Source: Centroberyx gerrardi (Eukaryota; Chordata; Actinopteri; Beryciformes; Berycidae). Taken from it: DNA of 64,000 nucleotides. Below the pieces are notes generated by a model. It ran no database searches. It was not told the DNA's origin and saw nothing but the letters and a program-made list of their open reading frames with translations. Position 1 is the stretch's first letter; the number at the start of each line of letters is the position of its first letter. Below, one piece after another: positions 23,356 to 35,644 of this stretch. The stretch lies in NCBI RefSeq assembly GCF_048128805.1, contig NC_136005.1:14457472-14521471 (forward strand). Direction: 5' to 3'. The position numbers were made by a program, and so were the translations under genes.

Positions 23356-24541
23356 GCAGGGGCATCTATTATTAGTCCTCCTGTCCTCTCTCGCCCATCC
23401 TCTCATCCTCTCACTCATCATCATCTGCCCGTCCAGCCGTCCACCCTGTGGCCTCTTCACCTTGGGCTGATTGGGCCGATTTTGATGGCAGTTGGGGTGA
23501 TTGTTTGGCCTGTTTGGGTCATGATGCAACATTTGTGATGTCACCGTTTGAAGAGGAGGGTTTCCATGGTTACCAGGATGTCTTCTGTGTGTGTGTGTGT
23601 GTGGGAGGGAGTTCCCATGACTGTGTTGCATTCGGTGTGCGTGTGTGTGGTGGTCTCTCTGAGGCAGTGCTGAGCGGTGTCAGGTGTCAGATGAGGCAGT
23701 CTATATTGCAGTGCAGAAAGCACAAGGCCAGCACAACTCGATCCCTCTAGTTTCTGTTTGTCTTTCAGTTTGACTGATTTGCTTGCTGGCTGGTTGGTGT
23801 GTCTATCTGACTGAATTATCAAAGCTCAAGCGCTGTTATATTGCAACGAGGAACCAGAAGACTGCATCTGTGTCATTATCATCTGCATTGTTATTTCTGG
23901 CGGGTGCATATCTGTTTTTATCTGTCCGTCTAAATCGCAAAGCCGCAGCACTGCAGCCGACATGCAGAACAGTGGTTGTGAGCTGTTTGTGCCAATGGCC
24001 TGTCTTCTCTCTGTTCCCCTTTTGAGTCAGCAGCGTTTGGACTTGTAGCCTGCAGTCTGTATCCATGCATTAGTGTGCTTGTGTCTGTCACATGGAGCAG
24101 TGCCTGTCTGTGTCCCTGACTGTGTTTACAGTGTAGTTTGTGTTCAGAGTCCAGTTGGGATGGGGCGTGAGCACAGGGTCCAGGACTGTGGGCAAAAGCC
24201 TGCATTTTTGCGTCCTCTCTGTCCTATTCTCAGTCAGAAGTGCAGTGTGAATCTCTGCACAGTGTATTCCCATCAGACAGAATGTATTGGTTTCTCATCT
24301 CCACTGTAGATAACATCCACAGTACTCTGATAGGATCTCTGCAGGCCTGCTTCTTGATAACAACACTTCACTGTTCGATTGATGTGAGAAAAGAATGGGG
24401 CATTCAAGCTTTCATTAGAGCCCATACTTTTGATATTAAGATAAGTGATGATGGGATTAAAATAACTTAAAATGATATACCTACTACATTCTTGAGTTAG
24501 GTATGTTTGAAAATGTTTCGATACCAAATACTGGGTCCGAT

Positions 24542-24735
24542 CAGTGATGTAGCTGTAAATAAAAAAGATGAATAAACTATGAAAACATCTCTTATAAACC
24601 TCCCTTATGCATACATCAGTATGATACCACTTAATATGATTTCTACCATGGATTTACATAATGGAGATTTATACCAGTCAAAACAGATGGGAAAAATATT
24701 CTGCAAATGAAAAGGTAACCAGGGATGTAACCTGG
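24542..24735 (-). mobile_element. hAT-like repeat family, copy 2 (inverted)
   Basis: Starts CAGTGATGTAGCTGTAAAT and continues ATAAACTATGAAAAC, matching the reverse complement of the right end of the copy at 52753-53045 (CAGTGATGTAGTGGTAAAG, then GTAAACTATGAAACC). Similarity fades after AAAAGGTAACC. Non-coding and 3' truncated. Confidence 0.6.
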
Positions 24736-25089
24736 TTCCCATACTTTAGATTTGATACCAGGTTACATTTATCAATACCTTGTGGTGAATGAAAGTACAT
24801 TGAATTATGTGATAGAGTAAATTATTTTATGTGTAGCGGCTGTTCATGCCAGTTGCTTTTCTAAATGGAATCAGATGGTGCTCAATTGACTTTGTCAATG
24901 AAAATGCATTAATTCAGTCCACTAGAAAACTTGAGATGCCACTGTAAGAATCAAACATTTGGAAGCATTTTGATGCCTCAACATTGATACGACTAGCAAA
25001 AATCAGTATGGTACTGATGGGTATTGTTTGTAGACACGCAGACCTGCAACTGTCTGTGGTCACTATGCCTCATAAGCCGAGGTGAGGTG

Positions 25090-25389
25090 CCATTAGTCTC
25101 TTGAGCATTTGATTAGGAACTATTGAAGGCTCTATTGACTGAATGGTTTCATTACTCATACTGGAACAGTGTGTGTGCCCCTGTGCAGGATAATGGACAG
25201 AGAAAAGCACTGCTTTGCATCTGAAAGAATAATACTTGGAAAATCACACCAGCCATGTTGAGACATGAAACACAGGCTCATTTGCAGCTAGTTGGTTAAG
25301 GGCTAAAACAGGCATATATTTCAAATGTATTCTTTTCACTGGCACCACCGACACTCTATTCAGCTGTTCCTGCAGGATCACAGGCTCAT
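25090..25389 (+). repeat. Diverged local duplication, copy B
   Basis: Second copy of 22271-22580, same orientation, 2.8 kb downstream, roughly 80 percent alike by eye. It is either an intra-intron tandem duplication or two insertions of one interspersed repeat. The sequence between the copies is microsatellites and unassigned DNA. Confidence 0.8.
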
Positions 25390-25684
25390 TAGCGAAAACA
25401 CACACACAGACACACATAGGAAACTGCTTTGCCAATTATCCTGCAGCATACTCGCCAATTACACATAGATTGATATTTATTTTCTTCAGCACTGGTAATT
25501 TCTAATGAATATTCATGGTGGTATTCTTTTATTATGCCACATGTGGGTTGATTTGTTAGCAATTCAGATGGATTTGGATGAGAAGACATAAACAGGCTTG
25601 ACCTTGTGTAGCTACCGTGTTGGAGTAGGTCTAGCCTACCGACCACGTGTAACTGTCTGTTAGGAAACGTGATGAATGAGCAGT

Positions 25685-25722
25685 CACACACACACACACA
25701 CACACAGACACACACACACTGC
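25685..25722. repeat. (CA)n microsatellite
   Basis: CA run in the c1orf21 upstream/first-intron region. The sequence between 25.4 and 28.3 kb holds only CT/CA repeats and unassigned single-copy DNA as far as I can see. Confidence 0.85.
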
Positions 25723-27136
25723 AAAGATAGCACAAACATAAACCATGCCATACACACCTTTTTGTAGGTCCAGCACCAGCAATCAGCAGCACTCCCTCCA
25801 CTGTGAAAGAGTGGCAGCCAGGGCAGGGAAGTAACTTCTGTTTTCTACAAACCACAGCGGCTGGTAAGTCCCAAAATATACCTGTTAATTACATTTTAAG
25901 AATAGAATAGGATCTCCAATCCGTAGTTTGGTTGGGTGCCTGCCAAAGTGGTTTGTAGGATAGATAAACCTGACGAGCACATCCAAAATGTACCACTACT
26001 GACTGATAACTGGTGTTAACGACCCACCCTGGTTACCTGATGCATGTATAAGCCAAGGCTCGGTTCTTATTGTAAGACAGCTCAGGGTCTGAGTGAGTTG
26101 TGTGTGTGTGTGTTTCATGTCAGCCCAGGAGGAAGTCATGATATCGCTAAGGGATTTCAGGAGTTACTTTTCCACTCTGTTGGCCCTGCTCTTCACCCAC
26201 CTATCACCTCAGGCTCTGACCTGCTGTCACGATTGGAAAGAGCAGAATAGAATGGAATTGGAAAGAATAACATGGGCATGGGTTCTTGCCTTTGCTCTTT
26301 CAGGGAATCGGTCTCGCACTGGAGGACCCAGCGGTACAAATGCGAGCCATTAACCAGACACAGACCTTAGAAGAGACATTTTATCCTCTAGGCTAGCCTA
26401 TATTACAGCTGGAACAATCCATTTTAGTACAAGTTTGTTTCCACCTGACCCAAGATGCTGCCCAAGACTGCTCTGTAAGAACATTAGGCTTGATGTCAAT
26501 TAGACTACTCTACTGATCTATGGGGTTAGGTGACTAATAGTGATCTGAAATGTACTCGCTCACCTCTATTCTCTCTCTCTCTCTCTCTCTCTCTCTGTCC
26601 CTCTCATTCCCTCTTTCTCTCTCCCTCTCGCTCTCTGTCCCTGTCCCTCTCTCTCTCTCTCCATAAGCCACAGTAGTGAGAGGAGATAGTGAGAGCCATG
26701 CAGACGTGTCAGGTTCAACTCAACTGGTTTTACGGGCCTGAAGTAAAAACATAGGCCTCTTGCCAAAGTATATGTATGCAACAACTTGTCGAGAACTCGT
26801 TGCTTTACCAGCACATGCCACAGCTATGTGCTATCTCTTTATGTGTGTATGTGTCTCTCATTGTCAGTCACAAGGCCGGGCCGCGGTTTCACCAAACAGA
26901 ACAGAGGAGCTCTTATATCTCCCCTCCTCCCTCCCTCCCTCCCTCCCCCCTCTCTCTCCTCCTCTTCCCCCATCCATCCCTCCCTGACCACTTCTCACCC
27001 TCATTACAATAGTGAGAAAGAGGAAAGAGGCGCTGCTCACACGACAGCAGACGGCGAGAGAGAATGGAGACATACACTTGAAGCAATACCACACCACTCA
27101 GGAGAAACCTTTACTGGCTGAGTGTCTACCAGGCAA

Positions 27137-27167
<31 letters not shown>

Positions 27168-28320
27168 ATGTGTGTTGGCACGGCTTCCCAGGCTTGTCAG
27201 ACTGATGGAGTGCTTAAACTGGGACAAGAGGAGAGGTGCAGCATTTGCTCCCTGGCTAGAGTAAATATTATGGCGCGTTGGCCCAGGCGTCGTACTGAAC
27301 CTCTGCCCTGTCACAGAGGCAGAGACACACACAACACAGTGCAGCACACAGTCGTGATTCTCCACCAGCGGAGTCGTGACTCGCGAAGCAAGCTCAGGTG
27401 CACCTTTTTAGATTTTGTGCTCTTATGGTAAGAAAGTAGATGTCAAACAAAATTATTACATTCATTTCATAAGGTTAGACATCTGGGAATCAAAGTCTTT
27501 TTGTTGCTGCTGTTGCACTTATTGCAAGTTTCTCTGAATAAGAATGTTGGCAAAATGTCTCAAATGTAAACAGAAAAAAAGAACAAATTGCACATTTATG
27601 AACACACATATTTTCAGTTTAATGCTTGTTAGGATGTTCTCAGCAGCACTTTCTGTTTGCCACCTCTCCTTATATATCCAGCACTACTTGACCTCATGGG
27701 ACACTTGTGAAGAGTGAGTGGATTTGGCCAAACTGTGCCACAGCACCAAGAGAACCGCTAGCGTGTACAGCAATGCACCGACTAGTCCAGTCCAGCTCGG
27801 CTTAATACAGATCAGTCCAGTCCAGCAGAGCATTGCTCAGCACTCAGTAGCGCAGCATAGTGAGGCAGAGTGTGACGCTCTGAGCTGTGGTCCTCTGTCA
27901 CAGGCTGGGACACTGTCAGTGGCCCCAGAGATCTGCCCCGGAGCTCCCAGTCTCCCCGTGGCTTTGGACCGGGGCTAAAGTCATCACTTCCCTTCCCATG
28001 CCTTCAGTCTCTTTTCTTACCAGAAAGCCACCTTGCTAATTACACCCAGGCACTCCCAGTAGGTTTGTGAAGGGAAGTAATCAAGGGAACATAGAAGGGA
28101 ATCCATACAGAAAATAACACCCCTAGCCTGGCTGTAACAGTCTTCCCAACCTGCCCCCTAGTACTTCTCATGCTCTCTCTCTTTCTCTTTCTCTCTCTCT
28201 CTTTCGCTCAGCCAGTTTTTCAGGCTCTGTGGTCGCTCACGCTGCCTCTGGCACAGCTCTATGTTTGAGAAACCTTCACACCGCACACTGCTCAGCCTGT
28301 GTGTGTGTGTATGTGTGTGA

Positions 28321-28358
<38 letters not shown>

Positions 28359-28974
28359 GTGTATTTACGCAAGCAAACGCCCCGTGTGTGCGTGTACACT
28401 CACATCTCCCCCACAGTCCTTTTGAGTTCCTCCTTTGACAAACTGACTTGTAAAGGAGGCTTATTCACACAACTGAGAGTAGGTCATGCCTCCAGGTATG
28501 CAGGCATAGGCAAGCCTGTGTGTTTCCCAAATTATGCTCATTTTAAGGGCTTGGTTATTTGCCGCGTGCTAAGAATGCCTTTCGGCCTCAACGCGCTTTA
28601 AATAAAAGTTGGGGGCCTTTTGTGTTGCCTAGGCCTTTATTATGTTTGTGTTTGTGTGTGTGTGAGGAGGACGATTAAGTTGACGTACTCAAGATTGCTC
28701 GAGGGGTGAAACGTCGCCTCTTGACAGATGGCTCTCTTCGCCAAACCCGGTTTTTAAGTTCAAGTTGAAATGACGCAAGACCTGCTGGCTGACATCATGG
28801 CTTTATTTATATCTCTAAATTAGGCTACTACTTTGCTTTGGCGAATATGCCCAGGATGAATGTTAAGCATCTGGAGCCGATTGCGTGGATGTCTTAGGAT
28901 GGTTGTGTGCCAGTCAGTTGTAGAACTCTTATCCCCTTCAGACATCGGATGTTTATGAGATCACGTTCGCTCAG

Positions 28975-28975
<1 letters not shown>

Positions 28976-29029
<54 letters not shown>

Positions 29030-29040
29030 GGGGGGGGGGA
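28976..29040. repeat. (TG)n microsatellite with G13 tail
   Basis: A TG run of about 50 bp ends in a homopolymer of about 13 G, an unusual compound repeat. Confidence 0.9.
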
Positions 29041-29225
29041 TGTATATGAGAGAGGCCAAGAGAGATGGAGGAAGTGAGATGGTTGGTGTCAGGGTCTTAG
29101 CTGACTTGCCAGAGTAAGCTTGTCCCATTGACACACTTCCACATCTGCTGCAGTAGGCTAACATAGAGCAGCATTGTCCAGCTGCCCTGTGGGTTGACTG
29201 AACCCTGTGCAACGCCCCACTGTGG

Positions 29226-29390
29226 TCCTGGATGGCTCAGTGGGCTTGGTACTGACACTCCAGTTTGTGGGTTTGATTCCTACTGGGGGTCACCCATGCT
29301 AAAAGTGTATGCACCCACGATGCTGTAAAGCGCTTTGCACAAAAAGGTCCAGCAAGCGCCACATTGCCATTGCAACAATACCTAATACTC
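29226..29390 (+). mobile_element. tRNA-derived SINE
   Basis: Has an A-box-like GATGGCTCAGTGGGC near 29230 and a B-box-like GGGTTTGATTCC at 29269-29280, correctly spaced for a pol III promoter. The tail contains GATGCTGTAAAGCGCTTTG, typical of fish V-SINE/LINE-related 3' tails. Non-coding. It ends 11 bp before the Harbinger-like element. Confidence 0.7.
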
Positions 29391-29403
29391 TTTTGCCGCC
29401 TAA

Positions 29404-30010
29404 GGCTACATCCACACTAATACGTTTTCGTTTTAAAACGCATAACTTTTGCTACATTTACGCCTAGCGTCCACACTACTCCGGCGTTTTTGAACCCCTA
29501 AAACGGAGACTTTTGAAAACGCTGCTGACCCCGTTTTAGTTCGAAAACTCCGGGATTGTGTTTTAGTCTGGACGGGCGGAAACGGAGAGTTTTGAAAACG
29601 GAGACTTTTGAAAACGATGACGCAGACACCCACGTTCGCTTCCTGATTGGGTCTTATCAGTCACGACGTGTCCTTCCCTGACTCAATCTATGTTTTCCGC
29701 CGCCTCGACCGCCTTATACTCATGTGTTACTTTCAGTAACAGTTCCACCTCGTCGTCGGTCCAAGCAAAGAAGTCTCTGGTCTTACTTTTCGCCATTGCT
29801 GTTCTTCCTCCGTAGTATTTTCTGCAACTGAGCAACCAACCGCAGAGTAGACAATCTGCTTCCTGTTTACACCGGCACGCACATGCCCAGTGTACGTGAA
29901 TGGTCATGTGAGTATGGATGGAGATTATTTCTGAAACGCTCGTGTGGAAGGAGAGCGTTTTCGTTTTAAAACGCCGTTTAAAACGAAAACGTATTAGCGT
30001 GGATGTAGCC
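29404..30010. mobile_element. PIF/Harbinger-like DNA transposon, 607 bp, non-autonomous
   Basis: The ends are inverted repeats of about 30 bp with one mismatch (GGCTACATCCACACTAATAC left, GGCTACATCCACGCTAATAC right, reversed), flanked by TAA on both sides (29401-29403 and 30011-30013). A 3-bp TWA target duplication is the hallmark of PIF/Harbinger. Subterminal palindromes around GTTTTAAAACG and repeated AACGGAGACTTTTGAAAACG fill the ends. It carries only a fragment of the Myb/SANT-like accessory frame and no transposase. Confidence 0.75.
29683..29796 (-). pseudogene. Fragment of a Harbinger-type Myb/SANT-like DNA-binding protein
   Basis: The minus-strand frame reads MAKSKTRDFFAWTDDEVELL and stops after AENID (37 residues). 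The FAWTDDEVELLLKVTxEYK pattern is one I know from many fish proteins of transposon origin with a trihelix/SANT-like domain. The expected D-W-E-S continuation is lost: two bases appear deleted after the GAT codon, putting TGA in frame. A broken accessory gene of the surrounding element. Confidence 0.6.
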
Positions 30011-30038
30011 TAAGCCTTTGTGTTTTAGTGTAATCCAG

Positions 30039-30460
30039 CAGGGTTCCTCCCACGGGCCTTGAAAATCCTTGAAAGTTTGTGCACTTGAGAAAACTAAAAT
30101 AAGGCCGTAGAAGTACTTGAAAATGAATGGAGGGCCTTGAAAGTACTTGATCTTTGATTAAAATGTAGCACCCAAATTCATCAGTATGCCTCAGCTCTCT
30201 GTATCTCTCTCCGGCCTTGGATCAATACATACTGAGGAAAACCCTGTGATGGATATTTTCACTGATACAGCAGCAGTTGTAAAATGAACGATTTCACCGT
30301 GATTTCTTGACTTGACGAGAACATGAGTAAAAACGGAGGCCTCTGTGATGCCTGATTTTGTCCAACATCTTGTCTTACCCCAGAAACATGCCAATTTTGA
30401 GTCCTTGAATTTCACCGTAGAAGTCATTGAGTTTTATGTCCAAGTGAGGGTGGGACCCTG
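30039..30460. mobile_element. hAT-like non-autonomous element, 422 bp
   Basis: Termini are CAGGGTTCCTCCCACGGG left and, reversed, CAGGGTCCCACCCTCACTTG right, the CAGGG-type ends of hAT elements. The flanking 8-mers TAATCCAG and TATCCATT are similar but not identical, so the target duplication is uncertain. Internally GCCTTGAAAGTACTTGA-type units recur. It sits 28 bp from the Harbinger-like element. Confidence 0.6.
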
Positions 30461-31226
30461 TATCCATTACATTATTCTAGGCATACGTTCAGCTTCATTG
30501 TTGTCTATTTGGCTTTATTATAGTCAGCCTACTATTTAGACTGTAGCCAATACTGTATGTATAACCCAAGTAGTAGCTGCTTGGCTTACAGTTTCACACA
30601 GCCTAGCATTATCCCTGCGCGCAACAATAGTTCTGTGACTGCTAGGCCTATTTTTAGCCTGCTCCTACTCACAATTTGATGTTTCAACACACACAAATCA
30701 AAGCCCTTCAAACAGATGCTGCCCACGCAGTGAAGACCCTTTGAAAGTTTAAATCCATCAAGGCCACTCAGATTCTCAATACAGTTCCTTCAACGATTTC
30801 AGAAGGGAGTCTCTGTGCTCGGCTAATCCAATATTCACTTCAGTTCTACACTATTAGCTCAGAGTTAAGAGAGCCTGTACCGCTCTCTCTCTCTCTCTGT
30901 CTCCTCTATCTCATTACCTGCTTGTCTTTTTCTCTCTCTTTCTGTCTCTCTTGCTCTCTGTCTCTGTCGCCCTCTCTGTGCTGCACTTTGCTGTGATTCC
31001 CTGACAGGTAACATGCACCCCTCAGGCAGGGTTTCTGGGTACACACCAGCCACTGCCTTGTCCTAGTTGTTGCAGGATCCTCATTTAAACAACACTGTTG
31101 AGAGACAGGCTGTGCTGGATAAGATATTTTTCTCTCAGTCTGTCTATGAAACTTGCCTCTAGTGCCTTTTTGCAAAGACGTGCCTATAACTGGATTACCA
31201 TCTTCCTTCTGTACGTGTATGTATGT

Positions 31227-31260
<34 letters not shown>

Positions 31261-31653
31261 GGTGTGTGTCAGCTGTAATTGAGTTGTCCCAGAGCAGTAG
31301 TACTAGTAAGTGGCGTCCCAGACTGCCTGGAACTGGCTGATAAGCTGCTCTCTGGACCAGGCCTCACTTTCAGGCCACAGGTGACACCACACACACAACC
31401 ACACACACACATATACACACACTGCTGGCAGGAGCTTAGAAGGCAGCTGGCTGAAACATCCCAATCTTCTGTGTGTTCGTGTGTGTATGTGTGTGTGTGT
31501 CTTGATCTTCTCTGTCTCTCTCTCCAGGTACAATCCCCTCTCACTCCATACACCTTTGAGAAAGTCATGTGTAAGCTCTGCTCAGCCTCCAGAGATTAAT
31601 GTTATTTAACCTGGGGAGCTGAGAAAGAGATTCATGCACAAATTCACTCGTCC

Positions 31654-31660
<7 letters not shown>

Positions 31661-31689
<29 letters not shown>

Positions 31690-31772
31690 ACACATTCACA
31701 GCAGCATTAACTACACAAAAAGGCTACATTCTGTCACACAATCATACAGCAAGTCATACAATGCCCATGTAT

Positions 31773-31811
<39 letters not shown>
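31661..31811. repeat. Two (CA)n microsatellites
   Basis: CA runs at 31661-31688 and 31773-31811 in the c1orf21 upstream region. The flanking 30.5-32.6 kb has pyrimidine-rich stretches and no supported exon. Confidence 0.85.
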
Positions 31812-31814
<3 letters not shown>

Positions 31815-32625
31815 CAGCCACTCCCTTTCGCCCTGTACACCTGGTGCTTTGTGTTGTGTCCAGAGAGGTGGAGGCTGGTCTGCAGTAGCCTCGACACAGG
31901 AGTAAACACTGGCCTCCTGTCAACTTCAAACGCTCCGAGGATCATTGAAGGAGGGAGGAGAGGAGGAGGAGGGGGCGGGGGGAGGAGGGAGGGATGGCGG
32001 CGGTCTTTTGAAGCTCGACACATTTCTCTCTGTACTCCTCTTTCTCTCTGGCCTCTCTTTATCCCAGCCATTCTCTGTCCCCCTTCTCCCCTATCCCCTT
32101 CTTCTTTTTTCCTTCTCAAACCACCTACCTCCTCCCTGGCTCGCTTTGTCTTTTCTGTCTCTTTCGTGTTTCTGCCTCTCCAATCTCTCCCGCCTCCTCG
32201 CCTTCCCTACCACGGCTTTTCTCTGCCAAACCCCCTCCGCTCTCTTCATCTGCCAGTCTTCTTCTCACTTCTTTACTGGCACTGCAGATTTTCATTTTGG
32301 TGATGGCTAATCATTGAGCCAGGCTGCTTCTGCGCATGTATTTGTGTGTGTGTGTGTGTGTGTGTATGTGTGCAGGTTTTTGTGACTGGCAGTTAGTTGG
32401 GCTCTGTCAGTGACAGCATATGGCGTGTGTGAGTGACACTGAGACTATCTATAGTGTAATGTGTCTGACAGCGTGAGGCCTTCCATGACAGCGCGTGTGA
32501 TTGACTGACAGTGACGCTCCACAGTGACAGAGACATCAGCAGCTCTGTGTCAGCTGGCCTGCTGGGTGGGAGTCGTTACTTTCCTCTCGTCTGAATGATA
32601 ATGAAGTGATACTCTTTTTGTTTTC

Positions 32626-32823
32626 GGTGATGGGAAAATTCACTTTTCGCTTGCCCTCTCCGCAGCGAGGTCAGAGCTCAGGGTCGGGTGCAGAGCAACG
32701 CCCCCGCTGCTGGTAGGAGTTCAGTTACTTGCTCAAGGACACTTCAGCAGGCCGGATGCTCGCCGACACGGGGGCTGAACCCGGGTCGTCTGGTCTGTTT
32801 GGCCACTGGGCCTCCCTGCTGCC
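32626..32823 (+). repeat. Dispersed repeat, copy 2 (tRNA-like 3' part)
   Basis: Homologous to 18318-18534, same orientation: CTGGTAGGAGTTCAGT, CAAGGACACTTCAGCAGG, then GGCTGAACCCGGGTC, which resembles a B box in a tRNA-derived element. Ends in CCTCCCTGCTGCC. Non-coding. Confidence 0.6.
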
Positions 32824-33531
32824 CCTGCTCTCCACACACAGTGGCAGTGGGAATGTTAAGACTGAACAGAAGCGCCCGATGGGTTAAAGTAATAATCTGC
32901 AACTGTGTAGATGTTAATGTAACAAAATACTAATGCTAAACATAAACAGACCTGGGATAGTTAATATATAGCAGTGTTATGTAGCGGTGGATTACCGATT
33001 TAACTTAGAGGAACTGGAACCAAACAAACAGATAAATGTCACTTTGTCACAGCGACATTTTCATATTTTAAATGTCCGCTTTGCTCCTCTCTATCACTGA
33101 TTGATATATATTATGGTAGTGATTCAAACTGCACCCAGTTCATGAAAGCTTTTGCATTTGCTCTTCAAAACACCTGATGTCAGATAGGTCTCTCTGGAGA
33201 AAATGATTCTGCTGCACAGCAAGTGATGTGTTTTATGCTTCCTGCAGTAGCAACTGCAGTTTGTTTGGAATAAATAGAAGAAGAAATGCCACAACTGCCG
33301 GTGATAGCCGTCATGGCTGAACAAAGAAGAGACCAATACTTACAGAAACTCAAACTTCATCAACAGAAAATCCAAGGATAACTGGATTTCTGTGCAGAAA
33401 CACCACAGCAATGACCGATTTAGCACCTTGATGTCGCCAAAATAAAACAAATACACTGGTGTTGCGAATTGGCGCTTGAAAGCAGAAGAACATGCTTAAA
33501 ATAAATAGGTTCTGTGTGTGTGTATAAAAAG

Positions 33532-33553
33532 TCTCTCTCTCTCTCTCTCTCGC

Positions 33554-33611
<58 letters not shown>

Positions 33612-33619
33612 CCCCCCAG
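33532..33619. repeat. (CT)n microsatellite forming the c1orf21 start-exon acceptor tract
   Basis: About 75 bp of CT followed by a C run and AG. It directly serves as the polypyrimidine tract of the exon carrying the c1orf21 start codon. Confidence 0.9.
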
Positions 33620-33630
33620 GTGAGAGTGCG

Positions 33631-33654
33631 ATGAGGAGAGGTTTCAGAGTGTGA
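33631..33654 (+). promoter_or_regulatory. c1orf21: Seven-codon upstream ORF before the c1orf21 start
   Basis: An ATG at 33631 opens MRRGFRV and stops with TGA four bases before the main ATG at 33659. It lies in the same exon, so it is present in any transcript using this exon. Its position suggests translation control by reinitiation or leaky scanning; that role is inferred. Confidence 0.5.
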
Positions 33655-33658
33655 GGCC

Positions 33659-33764
33659 ATGGGCTGCACCTCGGCCAAGCAGGTGTCGGCCGTGCCCAAC
33701 GATGAGGAGGGACGCGGCAAGGCCTACAGCAACGGAGACCTCTTCACCGGTCAGTTGCCACGCC

Positions 33765-33796
<32 letters not shown>

Positions 33797-35086
33797 GACA
33801 GGTCAATAAAAGCTTCACAGCTCCATTTCACTCCGTTAATTGCTCAGTGTAGACCCATTGCCCTGTCTACCCTCGCCATATATTTTCTTCACTGAAGGAC
33901 ATAATCCTCTGGCAGAGCGTTAAGTTCTCCATTCCGGACATTTACTATCAGCACCGCAGTTTTATAGGACTCATCTGTGTTGACACCGCATCTGTGAGCG
34001 GGGAAACATCAGTAACCTATTAGTGAGACTGGAGTGACTGTCGTGTCGTGCAGCGTAGCTCGGCACTAGCTCAGGTGTTGCGTATCTCCAAGGCCCTTAA
34101 TGTTTTAGTGCTTGGAACTGGAGAGAGAGCGGGAGGAAAGGCAAGTCGAGGTGAAGTGAGACGGAGAGGTAGACGGAAAGAGAAAGTGAGGCATGTAGTT
34201 GAGAACGTGTATCTAGTTAAGAGCATCAATTATAGCTGGCTGGCTGGCTGGCTGGCCGGCTGGCTGGGATAGAAATGAAAGTGAGAGCTGGAGAGGGAGA
34301 GAGTGGATGAGGGATTAACGGCGATTAAGAATTAGGAGCAACACTCTGGTATAACCACACGCGGGCGGATGGACGTGGCAGATGACGATCCACAGGAGGT
34401 CCACTTTCTCCCTTGTCTCTCTCTCTTTCTCTCTCTCTCTCCCCATCATCCCTCTCTCCCTCTGATCCTCTGTCTCCCTCTTCTTCTGTCTCACCCTCTT
34501 CTCTTGACCTCTCTGTGACTTGCAGCGTGCCACTACTCTCTCCCTCCCTCTTATTGTGCCTTGTATTTTCTATCCTGCCTGTTCCCCTCATCCCCCACCC
34601 CTCCCTCTAATCTCTCTGCTCCCCAGTCTTATTTCCCTCCTTCTCTCTCTTTTTTTTTTTTTTTTTAAGGAACAACAGAATGAGGCAGGAGACGAGAGGG
34701 AGGGAGGAGGGGAATGTGTTCCTTGAGAGAGGAAGGGAGAATGACGTGTGTTGAGGCTGCTGCTCTTCTCTTTTTTTCTCCCCTCCTCTCTGTTCATTTA
34801 GATCTCCTCTTCCCTTCCCCTGCTCAAGGCCTCGTTTTCCTTCCCTCCCTCCCTCCTTCCCTGCTTCCCTCTCTCTATTTTGGATCCCCCCCCCCTCCCT
34901 TCCGGTCCTCCTCTCCCAGTGTTGCTTCTCTGCAGCTCTTTTCCTCTCTTCTCTGGCACAACATTAGGTCATGGCCTTGTGTCCTTTCACCTCCCCTCTT
35001 TCCTCCCCCTACTCCCATCTATCCCTCGCTCTCTCTGTCCGTCAGTGTGCTTGAAGGGAATGCAGAGTGGCGGGTGGCTGGGCCAG

Positions 35087-35121
<35 letters not shown>

Positions 35122-35606
35122 GAGGAGGAGGACAGAAGAATCCGTTGACCTGGATTGTGTGGATTAGACTTATCACAGGCCCCTGATATAACATCTCCCT
35201 CCTCCGTCCCCCTTTTCCTTCCTTTTCCTCTCTCTTCATCCACCCTTTCCCCTCTTTCCTCTCCGTTTCCAGCGTTCTAACTGAAGCCTCTCCAGCTTCT
35301 TCTCAGTTGTCGTAGCATACAGTCATTCTTTCCCGCTTAACTCACCACCTCGGTCTAACTGGCTGGCTTCACCCGGTGTACTTTTTGCGACCGAGGAGGA
35401 AAAGATCGGTGTGTTTTGGTCAGTCGGCCCGCCCACGCACAGATGTGCCCCCAATAGACTGTGTTCCAGTCAATGTGTGTCAATGTGCTTGTGCGTGTTT
35501 GTGTACATGAATGCGTTTGTGTGTTTTGTATCAGTGTATTTGGTCAGAGAGCGAGCCCTCCTCTCCCACACACTGATCTGCCTCCAACAGATTGTGTGCC
35601 AATCAG

Positions 35607-35644
<38 letters not shown>

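Noticed and set aside
23051-23375. Overlapping frames encoding (RE)n, (SL)n, (TH)n or (VC)n
   Set aside because: Pure dinucleotide-repeat translations with no start context, splice structure or family similarity. The same applies to many frames over CA/CT runs elsewhere.
31754-32310. 180-codon frame near 32 kb
   Set aside because: Spans a CA run and a pyrimidine-rich stretch; composition is low-complexity S/L/P/F and no conserved motif or splice partner is visible.
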